Shown: positions 53,133-61,785 of the stretch, piece by piece
Position numbering within the stretch: position 1 is the stretch's first letter
How the letters are laid out: each line of letters starts with the position of its first letter
Origin: Gammaproteobacteria bacterium
GTDB taxonomy: Bacteria > Pseudomonadota > Gammaproteobacteria > Pseudomonadales > Azotimanducaceae_A
Assembly: GCA_012960755.1 (NCBI GenBank)
Contig: DUAT01000041.1
Coordinates: 169,166-233,165 of the forward strand
Direction: 5' to 3'
Length of the DNA: 64,000 nucleotides
The notes under the pieces: model-generated
Database searches by the model: none
What the model was told of the DNA's origin: nothing
Seen by the model: the letters and a program-made list of their open reading frames with translations, nothing else
Program-made: the position numbers and the translations under genes

Positions 53133-53202
53133 GGAGAGTTACTCATGGTGAGTTGCTCATGGTGAGTTGCTCATAGAGAGTTGCTCATAACAACAGCTTC
53201 AT
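53129..53202 (-). other. Chain of five coupled 5-codon mini-ORFs bridging ksgA and apaH
   Basis: On the minus strand: MKLLL (53202-53185), MSNSL (53188-53171), MSNSP (53174-53157), MSNSP (53160-53143), MSNSP (53146-53129). The first ATG overlaps the ksgA TGA, each TGA overlaps the next ATG as ATGA, and the last overlaps the apaH ATG. The last four come from a 14-bp tandem repeat (53128-53183), a length equal to 18 minus 4, which keeps the ATGA linkage in every copy. Confidence 0.85.
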
Positions 53203-53978
53203 GAGCGACGGGATTCACGGGGTCGTTCAGAAGATTGTGTTGCAATTGACAGGTAGTCTTCCAGAGACAGGTTTTCAGGCCGTAACTTGGGGTCCAGGCC
53301 CAGCGATTCAAGGTCCTGGACAGTTGCAAATCCTTTCAGGGCGTTGCGGATCGTTTTTCGTCGTGCGCTAAATGCCTGGGTGAGGATACGCTGGAACAAA
53401 GTTACATCGACATTGCGCTGGTTCTGCTTTGGGCTTAAACGAATAATCGCTGACATCACCTTCGGACGGGGTACAAACGATTCAGGAGAAACGGTAAATA
53501 ATTTTTCAGTGTCACAGTACAGCTGGCTCATGATGGATAAACGGCCATAGTCAGATGTTGAGTGGGTTGCGGTCATTCGTTCAACGACTTCAAGCTGAAG
53601 CATGAAGTGCATGTCGTTGATAAGGTCCAGTTTATTAAATAACTTGAACAACAAGGGTGTAGAGATGTTGTACGGTAAATTGCCAACAATCCTGAACGGT
53701 ACGCCGGATTCGATCTCGGAAATATCGTACTTAAGGATGTCAGACTCGATGATATTGAGACCCGGGTGTTTTGCGCGTAGCCCGGATGCGAGGTCCCTGT
53801 CTATTTCGACAACATCCAGCTGACAGCCGGACTCCAGCAGCAGGTCGGTCAGGGCTCCTCTGCCAGGGCCGATTTCCAGAATATGGTCCTGCGGCTGCGG
53901 ATTAATTACTTCGACTATTTTTCGGATGATGTTCTGGTCATGAAGAAAATTCTGGCCGAAGCGCCTGCGGGCTCGCAT
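53199..53978 (-). CDS. ksgA: 16S rRNA dimethyladenosine transferase
   Basis: 259 residues from ATG 53978, immediately after the pdxA stop. RARRRFGQNFLHDQNIIRKI is the diagnostic start; HILEIGPGRGALTDLLLESG is SAM motif I and RIVGNLPYNISTPLLFKLF holds the N-L-P-Y catalytic motif. It dimethylates A1518 and A1519 in 16S rRNA. It lies in the surA-pdxA-ksgA-apaH order of gammaproteobacteria. Its stop is part of the mini-ORF chain. Confidence 0.94.
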   Translation of the reverse strand: MRARRRFGQNFLHDQNIIRKIVEVINPQPQDHILEIGPGRGALTDLLLESGCQLDVVEIDRDLASGLRAKHPGLNIIESDILKYDISEIESGVPFRIVGNLPYNISTPLLFKLFNKLDLINDMHFMLQLEVVERMTATHSTSDYGRLSIMSQLYCDTEKLFTVSPESFVPRPKVMSAIIRLSPKQNQRNVDVTLFQRILTQAFSARRKTIRNALKGFATVQDLESLGLDPKLRPENLSLEDYLSIATQSSERPRESRRS

Positions 53979-53979
53979 G

Positions 53980-54966
53980 TCAGTGGTTCCTTGACGCCAG
54001 ATCGATGGCATATCGAATGGCCGTGTTCAGGCTCGCTGGGTCAGCCTTACCCGTTCCCGCGAGATCCAGTGCGGTACCGTGGTCAACGGAGGTCCGGATG
54101 ATTGGCAAACCGAGTGTAATGTTGACGGCATCCCCAAAACCCTGATGTTTCAGAACCGGTAGCCCCTGGTCGTGGTACATAGCCAACACAGCATCGGTTT
54201 CACGCAAGCTGGCTGGCGTGAATGCCGTATCGGCAGGTATGGGGCCAGTAACATTAATGCCTGACTTGCTGGCATCTTCCAGCGCGGGAATGATGATGTC
54301 GAGTTCTTCATGGCCCAGGTGACCGTTCTCACCGGCATGAGGGTTGAGGCCGCAGACGATAATTCTGGGATTTGCGATATTGAACCTGTTCCGAAGATCC
54401 CGATGCAGGATATCCAGGGTAGTTAGCAGTGAGTCATATTGGATCGCATCTGCCACCTCACGTAGTGGCAGATGTGTTGTCGCAAGGGCCACCCGTAAGT
54501 TCCTAGTCGCCAGCATCATGACCACCTGGGATGTGTTGGTTCTTTTTGCGAGCCATTCTGTATGGCCGGTAAAAGCAATCCCCGCTTCGTTGATGATTGC
54601 CTTGTTTACCGGGCCGGTTACCAGGGCCTGACAGGCGCCTGACTCGCACAGTTGTACCGCCGTATCGAGGCACTGCAGCACATAGTTCGCGTTGCTGGGG
54701 TTCAGTTCGCCGGGCTTTGAAATGCAACCAGGCTTCACTGGTATGATATTGATATGACCGTCAAGGATATCATTCTGATGGTTGCAGATATGAAAATCAG
54801 GGGTTGGGAGGCCGAGCAGTTGCGCTCTTTGTTGCATCAGGCCTGGATCAGCTACGAGAACTAATCTCGCGCCTAAATCCTGTTTCTTTAGCAACAGCGC
54901 GATATCGGGGCCGATGCCTGCAGGCTCCCCGGGAGTTATTGCCAGCGTGGGTTTGGAAGACATCAC
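53980..54966 (-). CDS. pdxA: 4-hydroxythreonine-4-phosphate dehydrogenase
   Basis: 328 residues. TLAITPGEPAGIGPDIALLL starts the family, with ALVTGPVNKAIINEAGIAFT, GHTEWLAKRTNTSQVVMMLA, CGLNPHAGENGHLGHEE and AMYHDQGLPVLKHQGFGDAV providing the His residues for metal. It oxidises phosphohydroxythreonine in vitamin B6 synthesis. The start ATG 54966 sits 30 bp after the surA stop. Confidence 0.95.
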   Translation of the reverse strand: MMSSKPTLAITPGEPAGIGPDIALLLKKQDLGARLVLVADPGLMQQRAQLLGLPTPDFHICNHQNDILDGHINIIPVKPGCISKPGELNPSNANYVLQCLDTAVQLCESGACQALVTGPVNKAIINEAGIAFTGHTEWLAKRTNTSQVVMMLATRNLRVALATTHLPLREVADAIQYDSLLTTLDILHRDLRNRFNIANPRIIVCGLNPHAGENGHLGHEELDIIIPALEDASKSGINVTGPIPADTAFTPASLRETDAVLAMYHDQGLPVLKHQGFGDAVNITLGLPIIRTSVDHGTALDLAGTGKADPASLNTAIRYAIDLASRNH

Positions 54967-54995
54967 TGGTAATCAGCTAGCAGATCAAAAGTCCA

Positions 54996-56294
54996 TCAGA
55001 TCCGAATTTCAACAAAGGCGTCTTCACGCATTTCCATAATCCAGGTCTGCACTTCTTCGTCCATCTTTTGATTTCTCAGGTAGCGTTCGGCTTGTCCCAT
55101 CCTGAATCGATCGCTGAAATCTTCTACCCGGTGGCCAGTGATCTGGAGGAAGTGGTATCCGTGCACTGTTTTAAACACAGGTGAAATCTCGTTTAAAGCA
55201 ACTGACTCCATTTGGCTCTCGAATTCCGGTACGAAAGTACCCTGACGGTTCCAGCCAAGGTCTCCACCACTCAAGGCGGATCCCGGATCATCCGAGTGCA
55301 ACTTTGCGATCTCGTCGAAATCGCGACCGTTGACTATTTCTTCTCTCAGGGATTCTGCCAACTCTCTGGCTTCCTGTTCTGTTCTGATTTCAGAAGTTTG
55401 AATCAGTACATGGCGTACTTCAGTTTGATCCACCTGACCTTCGGCTTTTGCGCCACGTTTTTCCAGTAGTTTTATAATGTGGTAGCCACTGCCACTCTTT
55501 ATGGGGCCGTAGATATCACCCGTTGCCATATCCTGGGCGATATCAGCGAACATAGTTGGTAGCTGGGCTGCTTTGCGCCAGCCCAGGTCGCCTCCCTCCA
55601 AGGCGTTTTGACCAGCGCTTTTTTGTATAGCGAGTCCATGAAAGTCAGCCCCCTGGTTAACCTGGTCAATTAATGACTGGGCTTCACGTTTCACGCTTAA
55701 TATCTGTTCGGATTTCGCATCATTAGGTATGGGCAGCAGAATGTGTGCCAACCGATATTCATCCGCAGTGATTACTTCACCCAGCTCTGATGCCAGAAAA
55801 TTCTTGATCTCCTGTTCTGTTATCTTGATACGGCTTCGCATGATTCCCTGCTGCACACGACTTATGGCAATCTCACGGCGGATCTGCTCGCGCATATCAA
55901 CATAGGAGATACCATCTTGTTGGATGGCAACGGTAAACTCAGACAAGCTCATATTATTCTGCTGGGCTATCCCCTGCATCGCTTCTGTCAGCTCCTCGTC
56001 GCTGATACGTACCCCTGCGCGGTCTGCCATTTGTAGTTGAAGGCTCTCCACGATAAGTCGTTCTATAATTTGCTGGTTGAGGATATCTTCCGGTGGCATT
56101 TGTTGCCCGGCACTTTCAACCTGCGTCTGGATGGACTGGCGTCGGACGTCCAATTCGGACTGCATAATGACATCCTCGTCGACCACGGCGATGATTTTGT
56201 CCAGGATGACCAGTGAAGCCGATGCCGGGAAAGATATCAATACAGCGGTAGCCAGCCCGGTCGACAGAGATAACAATGTTGAGATTCTGTTCAT
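54996..56294 (-). CDS. surA: Periplasmic chaperone and peptidyl-prolyl isomerase SurA
   Basis: 432 residues with a signal peptide (LSTGLATAVLISFPASASLV). The N-terminal helical core (IIAVVDEDVIMQSELDVRRQ) is followed by two parvulin domains, marked by DLGWRKAAQLPTMFADIAQD and LGWNRQGTFVPEFESQMESV. It escorts outer-membrane proteins to the BAM complex. It directly follows lptD, which is one of its main clients. Confidence 0.94.
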   Translation of the reverse strand: MNRISTLLSLSTGLATAVLISFPASASLVILDKIIAVVDEDVIMQSELDVRRQSIQTQVESAGQQMPPEDILNQQIIERLIVESLQLQMADRAGVRISDEELTEAMQGIAQQNNMSLSEFTVAIQQDGISYVDMREQIRREIAISRVQQGIMRSRIKITEQEIKNFLASELGEVITADEYRLAHILLPIPNDAKSEQILSVKREAQSLIDQVNQGADFHGLAIQKSAGQNALEGGDLGWRKAAQLPTMFADIAQDMATGDIYGPIKSGSGYHIIKLLEKRGAKAEGQVDQTEVRHVLIQTSEIRTEQEARELAESLREEIVNGRDFDEIAKLHSDDPGSALSGGDLGWNRQGTFVPEFESQMESVALNEISPVFKTVHGYHFLQITGHRVEDFSDRFRMGQAERYLRNQKMDEEVQTWIMEMREDAFVEIRI

Positions 56295-56316
56295 TTACAA
56301 ACCCAATTTTGTTTGA

Positions 56317-58827
56317 TTATAACCCAATGGCGTTTTCCCTGTTTCTGTATCCGGGAATAGCATCTTCCAACAGTGTATCCAGGCGTTTGCCCAGGGTCGC
56401 CAGGCCTTTCATCTGAAACTCGAAAAAGATGCCGGTTTCGGACGGCGTTGTGATATCTGTCAGGGCGATGACATCCCCGGGAGAGTTTGGGTCGTCCACC
56501 AGAGTGATAATGGCTCTCGGCTCCTTCAGGAAACGTCGGACCACCAGTCTGGACTTCCAGCAACAGTCGTTATATTCAAGACCGACGAATGATTCAATAG
56601 TTCGATGGTCATCCCAGCCAAAATTCCATCGTCCGATCACGCTCCACTGCCGGACCAATGGCCAGATAAAACTCAGGTCAGATTCTTCGGAACTGGCAAT
56701 CAGGGTTGGGATCTGGACGTCGGGACTGGTGTAAATATAACTTAGATTGAAGATCTTTCGTTGGCCGGTCTGGTACTTTAGTCCAAAAGTACTGCGATTG
56801 GTTCGTTTGACCTCAGGTTCCCACTCAAAAGTGTGGGAGACACTCACGCCGTTGGCCAGAGACAAGCGAGCCTGAGTAAATAGCGCGGATCGTTTTGCCG
56901 TCGGATCCTCATCTGGCGTGGGTTTGAATATAACCTCACGATCCTTCAGATAGTGGATCTGCCCTATACTCGCCGAGAGAAACTCCGCGCCTGTCTCCCC
57001 CGATAAGAAGCGGGTTGTGAGCCCAAGACTAAACTGTCGGGCGTCACCGATTCGATCGTAACCGGTAAACCGATTCTCACGAAAGATGGATGTATAGGTC
57101 AAAGGAAATGCGGCAGCATCGAATTTTGGCAGATCGTCCTGATCTGCATAGTCAACCGAGAGAAAGTACACTCTTGGTTCGAGAGTCTGCTGGATTTTTG
57201 CATCTCCCCAGTTAAAAAATCGATCAAAATAAAGGCCGGAGTCGATGGAAAAGCGAGGTATTGTGAGCTCCGGGTTGGCACGGCCTAACGGGGGTGAGTC
57301 ATCGAGATTGTACTTACGATGGATGAGACCTATTGCCGGTTCGACAAATCCCCAGATAGAGACGAACGGCCAACTTACCCCAAAGTCTGCAACGACGCGT
57401 TCGCCGATGGTCGCATCTGCGCCCAGCAGACCCGTATTGTTCTTGTCAAAAAACGTGTAATCCAGTTTTACATCAGCGTTAACCGCACGCAATTGCTGGT
57501 ACCAGTTAGTCGACAGCGAAGGCAGTCTTTCGTACTGGGGCAATGGGATCGTGTCCAGGTTTTGAAAGCCCTGCAGGGTCAGTGCCGTGTTCCAGTTATC
57601 ACCTCGATATTCCACGGTACCAATTCGGTCCAGGGCTGCGGTACGCCGATTTGTAAAACTGGAATCTACGGGGTTGATGAATTGCTCGACAGCGCTTGAT
57701 CCAACATTGCCACCGATATCATGCAGATAGTCGATATCGGACACTGCGCTATAGTCAATGGTTGTCTTCCAGCGTGAATCCAGGCCTCCATCATGGCGAA
57801 TATTGAGTAACCAGCGATCCTGCTTTTCAAAGTCCCGGACTGGAATATCCACCCCATCTTCTGTCTCATCGCGAAGAATGCGATCGTCGTAAATATCATC
57901 CTTGTACAGGAACGCGCCATTAATCTGGTTCATTGAGCGACGGGTCATGAACCTGAATTGCCCGTCGTTGATCAGACCTCTTTTCCACAGGCTCCTTAAC
58001 TCATACGTCGCATCATAGTTCGGCGCCAGGTTGAAGTAATAGGGAATATTGATGTCCGTTCCACCGTCGGAATCGTAGCCAATATTTGGCAACAGGAATC
58101 CTGATTGTCGATCACTGTTGATTGGGAACCGCAGATAAGGGAAATAAAGAACGGGTACGTTTCTGACCTTGATGGTCATGTTACGCGCGATACCAACCCC
58201 TTTATCCGGCACGAGGTTGAGGCTGTTCGAGTTCATCATCCAGGCAGTGCTGCCGGGATCACATCGGGTCAGGCTGGCATTGTCCATGATGATATGGCCG
58301 TTTTCCTCCAGACTAATGCTGGATGCGTTGCCTCGATAGCCGGACTGGTGGAGTAGAAATGTCCCTCGATCGATCACACCTGTACCAGTAAGCAGGTTCG
58401 AGCTTGCATGCTCGCCGGTTAATAGCATCCCGTCCTGTCGAATCCGCAGGGGCCCGTCAATCTCCGCAATTTGAGTTTCTTCGTTTTGGACGATTTTGGG
58501 TGAATGAATCTCCTGGGCGTTCTGAATCAGCAAGACATCACCGGTCAAGGTCATTAATTTGTCGATTTCGTAATTCGCGTTGTTCGCCGCGGCTTCCATT
58601 GCACCGGGTATCAGGGTTTGGCGTTTTTCGGGTTCCAGATACCGGCCATGACAGAAATAGGGCAGGGCTTCAAGATCAGTGGGAGACATATGATCGGCTG
58701 CCTGCCAGTCGATTTCTGCCGCAGTGTTGTTCGGGTGGTCCGATTCAAGGTCCTGGTCAGCGAAACTCCCGCTTATGTTTAACAGTCCAGACAGGCACAA
58801 AATTGAAATGGCGTTTTTTTGACTCAA
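56317..58827 (-). CDS. lptD: LPS-assembly outer-membrane protein LptD
   Basis: 836 residues with a signal peptide (ISILCLSGLLNISGSFAD). The OstA/jellyroll part has LTGDVLLIQNAQEIHSPKIV; VPVLYFPYLRFPINSDRQSG enters the barrel. The conserved paired cysteines are in EYNDCCWKSRLVVRRFL, which form disulfides with the N-terminal Cys. The protein places LPS in the outer leaflet together with LptE. It heads the lptD-surA-pdxA-ksgA-apaH-cca line and diverges from amgK. Confidence 0.94.
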   Translation of the reverse strand: MSQKNAISILCLSGLLNISGSFADQDLESDHPNNTAAEIDWQAADHMSPTDLEALPYFCHGRYLEPEKRQTLIPGAMEAAANNANYEIDKLMTLTGDVLLIQNAQEIHSPKIVQNEETQIAEIDGPLRIRQDGMLLTGEHASSNLLTGTGVIDRGTFLLHQSGYRGNASSISLEENGHIIMDNASLTRCDPGSTAWMMNSNSLNLVPDKGVGIARNMTIKVRNVPVLYFPYLRFPINSDRQSGFLLPNIGYDSDGGTDINIPYYFNLAPNYDATYELRSLWKRGLINDGQFRFMTRRSMNQINGAFLYKDDIYDDRILRDETEDGVDIPVRDFEKQDRWLLNIRHDGGLDSRWKTTIDYSAVSDIDYLHDIGGNVGSSAVEQFINPVDSSFTNRRTAALDRIGTVEYRGDNWNTALTLQGFQNLDTIPLPQYERLPSLSTNWYQQLRAVNADVKLDYTFFDKNNTGLLGADATIGERVVADFGVSWPFVSIWGFVEPAIGLIHRKYNLDDSPPLGRANPELTIPRFSIDSGLYFDRFFNWGDAKIQQTLEPRVYFLSVDYADQDDLPKFDAAAFPLTYTSIFRENRFTGYDRIGDARQFSLGLTTRFLSGETGAEFLSASIGQIHYLKDREVIFKPTPDEDPTAKRSALFTQARLSLANGVSVSHTFEWEPEVKRTNRSTFGLKYQTGQRKIFNLSYIYTSPDVQIPTLIASSEESDLSFIWPLVRQWSVIGRWNFGWDDHRTIESFVGLEYNDCCWKSRLVVRRFLKEPRAIITLVDDPNSPGDVIALTDITTPSETGIFFEFQMKGLATLGKRLDTLLEDAIPGYRNRENAIGL

Positions 58828-58938
58828 GTTAGGCTGATTCTAAACAGGAACTGATGGGTGTGGCCTTTCGCCGGGTAAAGGAGATAGGGGATAATAAAGC
58901 ATTCATCATATAAGGTCAGGTACTTCCTGCGACAAGAC

Positions 58939-60078
58939 ATGGTAAACCCAGACGTGGTCAAGAATGTGCAACAAAGCCGGGAAAAACAGTTAAACATCTG
59001 GGCTCGAGCCCGATTGTTCGATCGGGGCGAGAAGATGGGTAATGAGTTCAGGCTTTATCCGGCATCCGATGATGCTAGCTTCCGGAGATATTTTCGTGGC
59101 CAGGCAGCATCCGGCAGTTATATTTTTGTGGATGCGCCACCGGAAAAGGAAGACAACCCGACATTCGTTCAGATCGCCAGGCTTCTTGGTGACAATGGGC
59201 TTAACGCTCCGCGGGTCTATGATGTGGATTTTTCAGCAGGCTACATGATGCTCTCAGACCTTGGAGATGAATTGTATCTGGACGCCCTTCAAACCGGAGA
59301 CAAGGAGCGCACAGCGGGGCTATACAGTGCAGCCTTGACGACTCTGACAAAGTTTTCGAAGGTGGAAACGTCAGGGTTACCGGTCTATTCAGAGTCTGTA
59401 CTGCGACAGGAAATGGACCTGTTTCCAGACTGGTTCCTGGCCAAACAAATGGGGGTATCACTGCAACCGGACGAGCGCAGGCACCTTGAATCGGTGTTTC
59501 AGCTGATGGTGACCAATGCGCTTGAGCAACCCCTGGTATTTGTGCATCGCGATTTCCATTGCCGCAATTTGATGATTACAGAAGAAAACAGTCCTGGAAT
59601 CATCGACTTTCAGGATGCGATCAAGGGCCCCGTGACCTACGACCTGGTTTCTTTACTGAAGGATTGTTACTGGAGGTTTCCCCGGCACGAGGTGGTTACC
59701 CGGGTGAAAGGTTACTGGCAGATGCTGGAGCCAGACGTTAATTTTGAACATTTTATGCGCTGGTTTGACTTAATGGGTCTGCAGCGACACATCAAATGCG
59801 CCGGTATCTTTAGCCGGTTGCATCTCAGGGACTTTAAATCCAACTACCTGCACGACATACCCCTGGTGATGGAATACATTCTGGAAGTCTGCCGGGAATA
59901 TGATGAAGTCAGCGCCTTTGGTCAGTGGCTTCAGGCTCGAATCCTTCCCGATCTTGCAGTGAGGCTGAATACTGCCAGGCCCCTTACTGAGAGACGGTCA
60001 AAGACAACAATTTCTACGCAGCCAATTTCTGAGGGGCCAGGTTCTGAGGGACCAGGTTCTGAGGGAGACAATCCTTGA
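58939..60078 (+). CDS. amgK: N-acetylmuramate/N-acetylglucosamine anomeric kinase AmgK
   Basis: 379 residues of an aminoglycoside-phosphotransferase fold. SDDASFRRYFRGQAASGSYI, VFVHRDFHCRNLMITEENSP (Brenner motif HRDFHCRN) and GIIDFQDAIKGPVTYDLVSL (DFQDA) mark the active site. With MurU it recycles murein sugars to UDP-MurNAc, bypassing de novo synthesis. The C-terminal tail is a GPGSEG repeat absent from most homologues. It diverges from lptD, the same arrangement as in Pseudomonas, and overlaps murU. Confidence 0.9.
   Translation: MVNPDVVKNVQQSREKQLNIWARARLFDRGEKMGNEFRLYPASDDASFRRYFRGQAASGSYIFVDAPPEKEDNPTFVQIARLLGDNGLNAPRVYDVDFSAGYMMLSDLGDELYLDALQTGDKERTAGLYSAALTTLTKFSKVETSGLPVYSESVLRQEMDLFPDWFLAKQMGVSLQPDERRHLESVFQLMVTNALEQPLVFVHRDFHCRNLMITEENSPGIIDFQDAIKGPVTYDLVSLLKDCYWRFPRHEVVTRVKGYWQMLEPDVNFEHFMRWFDLMGLQRHIKCAGIFSRLHLRDFKSNYLHDIPLVMEYILEVCREYDEVSAFGQWLQARILPDLAVRLNTARPLTERRSKTTISTQPISEGPGSEGPGSEGDNP
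60028..60066 (+). repeat. 15-bp tandem repeat at the 3' end of amgK
   Basis: TCTGAGGGGCCAGGT, then TCTGAGGGACCAGGT, then a partial TCTGAGGGA. It encodes SEGPG units. The TCTGAGGG part is close to the CTGAGGG core of the two longer arrays. Confidence 0.8.
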
Positions 60079-60752
60079 AGGCCATGATTCTGGCGGCGGG
60101 TGAGGGCAAGCGCATGCAACCATTGACTCGTGACATACCTAAACCCTTGCTGTGGCTGAATGGCAAAACTTTGATCGATCACCATGTTGAGGCGTTGCAA
60201 TCTGCCGGATTTGATGAAGTCGTCATCAATATCCACTATCTTGGGGAAATGATCAGAACTCACATAAATCAGCGAACCGATCTGTCCATAAAAATTTCAT
60301 TTTCAAAAGAACCTGAACTGTTGGAAACCGCAGGCGGTATCAAAAAAGCGTTACCGCTTCTGGGTGTTGAACCTTTCGCTGTGGTCAGCGGGGATATTTA
60401 CACGGACTATGATTTCCGCCGCTTGCGAGTATTTGACATCAGGAAGAAGGCTCACCTGGTGATGGTTGATAACCCCGAACATCACGCGGAAGGAGATTTT
60501 TCAATCGCCTCGTCGGGGTTGCTAAAACTGGATGGGAGCAGACTTACCTGGGGAAGCATTGGGATATTCAGTGCTGGGTTCTTTGATTCTGTCAAACCCG
60601 GCAGATGTTCCCTGCGACATCTGTTCGACACCTCCATCCCCCGGGGTGAATTAACTGGAGAGTATTACAGGGGTTTTTGGACGGACGTCGGCACCCCCCG
60701 AAGGTTAAAAGAATTACGCGATACGGTGAAGGGCGTTATCAACAGACCGTGA
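60075..60752 (+). CDS. murU: N-acetylmuramate alpha-1-phosphate uridylyltransferase MurU
   Basis: 225 residues. KAMILAAGEGKRMQPLTRDI is the nucleotidyltransferase signature, with PKPLLWLNGKTLIDHHVEAL, GGIKKALPLLG and VVSGDIYTDYDF following. The start TTG 60075 overlaps the amgK stop as TTGA, and the two act in consecutive steps of murein recycling. Confidence 0.9.
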   Translation: MKAMILAAGEGKRMQPLTRDIPKPLLWLNGKTLIDHHVEALQSAGFDEVVINIHYLGEMIRTHINQRTDLSIKISFSKEPELLETAGGIKKALPLLGVEPFAVVSGDIYTDYDFRRLRVFDIRKKAHLVMVDNPEHHAEGDFSIASSGLLKLDGSRLTWGSIGIFSAGFFDSVKPGRCSLRHLFDTSIPRGELTGEYYRGFWTDVGTPRRLKELRDTVKGVINRP

Positions 60753-60782
60753 TTCAGATAGAATAGTTTTTTTCAACAGGGG

Positions 60783-61460
60783 ATGACAGTGGATCCAGCG
60801 ATTGCTCCTTCAATTTTATCGGCAGACTTTGCGCGGTTGGGACAGGAAGTTGATGATGTCCTGGCGGCAGGCGCGGATATCATTCATTTTGATGTTATGG
60901 ACAATCACTATGTGCCGAACCTGACAATAGGGCCGATGGTTTGTGCGGCGTTGCGTCAGTACGGTGTCAAGGCACCCATTGACGTGCATTTAATGGTTAA
61001 ACCTGTCGACAGGATTATCGATGACTTCATTGAAGCAGGGGCGTCCTATATTACGTTTCATCCCGAGGCTACTGAACATATTGGTCGTTCCCTGGATACG
61101 ATTCGCAGCGGCGGTTGTAAGTGTGGCCTGGTGTTCAACCCAACGACACCACTAAGTTACCTTGATTATGTGATGGGCAAGGTTGATATGATCCTTATCA
61201 TGTCAATTAACCCGGGGTTTGGTGGTCAGAAGTTTATCCCCATGACACATGAAAAACTGCGCCAGGCCAGAAAACGCATCGACGACAGTGGGCGGGACAT
61301 AAGGTTGGAGATCGATGGCGGAGTAAAGGTGGACAATATTGCTGAAATTGCCGGGTCCGGTGCAGATACCTTTGTTGCCGGTTCGGCGATTTTTGGTTCA
61401 GAAAATTATGCGGAGATCATCTCTGCCATGAAAGAGGAGATCCGAACGACCTCGTCGTGA
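60783..61460 (+). CDS. rpe: Ribulose-phosphate 3-epimerase
   Basis: 225 residues. [53 protein letters not shown] and [16 protein letters not shown] are the family blocks; the Asp of FDVMD and His of DVHLMV are catalytic and metal-binding. It interconverts ribulose and xylulose 5-phosphates. No gph phosphatase gene follows, unlike the common rpe-gph-trpE order. The start ATG 60783 follows AGGGG. Confidence 0.95.
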   Translation: MTVDPAIAPSILSADFARLGQEVDDVLAAGADIIHFDVMDNHYVPNLTIGPMVCAALRQYGVKAPIDVHLMVKPVDRIIDDFIEAGASYITFHPEATEHIGRSLDTIRSGGCKCGLVFNPTTPLSYLDYVMGKVDMILIMSINPGFGGQKFIPMTHEKLRQARKRIDDSGRDIRLEIDGGVKVDNIAEIAGSGADTFVAGSAIFGSENYAEIISAMKEEIRTTSS

Positions 61461-61546
61461 GGTTCCCCGCACTGGGTTGATAAGCATGTAGGTCTGTTTT
61501 AAGCTGTCCCGGCCCACTGCTATTAACAGATGGGAACATTCAACGA

Positions 61547-61568
61547 CGAAACAACAACGAAACAACAA
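61547..61568 (+). repeat. 11-bp tandem duplication before trpL
   Basis: CGAAACAACAA is repeated at once, ending next to the trpL ATG. This is one of several short duplications at gene starts. Confidence 0.6.
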
Positions 61569-61625
61569 TGAAAGAGATAAACCGTCTCAATTGGTACCGC
61601 TTCTCCCTATCCTGGCGATGGTGAT
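61569..61625 (+). CDS. trpL: Tryptophan operon leader peptide TrpL
   Basis: An 18-codon ORF, MKEINRLNWYRFSLSWRW, with Trp at codons 9, 16 and 18. Three Trp in 18 codons before trpE is the mark of a leader peptide used for attenuation. Downstream, GGCGAT at 61615-61620 can pair with ATCGCC at 61656-61661, CGTCAC with GTGACG at 61643-61655, and CTGGG with CCCAG at 61662-61686, giving alternative hairpins. A clean T-run after the last stem is missing, so the terminator form is uncertain. The rest of 61461-61785 holds no other gene. Confidence 0.75.
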
Positions 61626-61785
61626 CTAATACCGTTGTATCCGTCACTGTGACGATCGCCCTGGGTATTCCAACCGATTTCCCCAGAAAGTTACTACAAA
61701 AATAGATTTTTCACTTAAGGTTTTCACAGCAAATTTACGCAACAGTTAGCGGAGATCACGCATGAGATCTTCTCTGAGAGGCACC

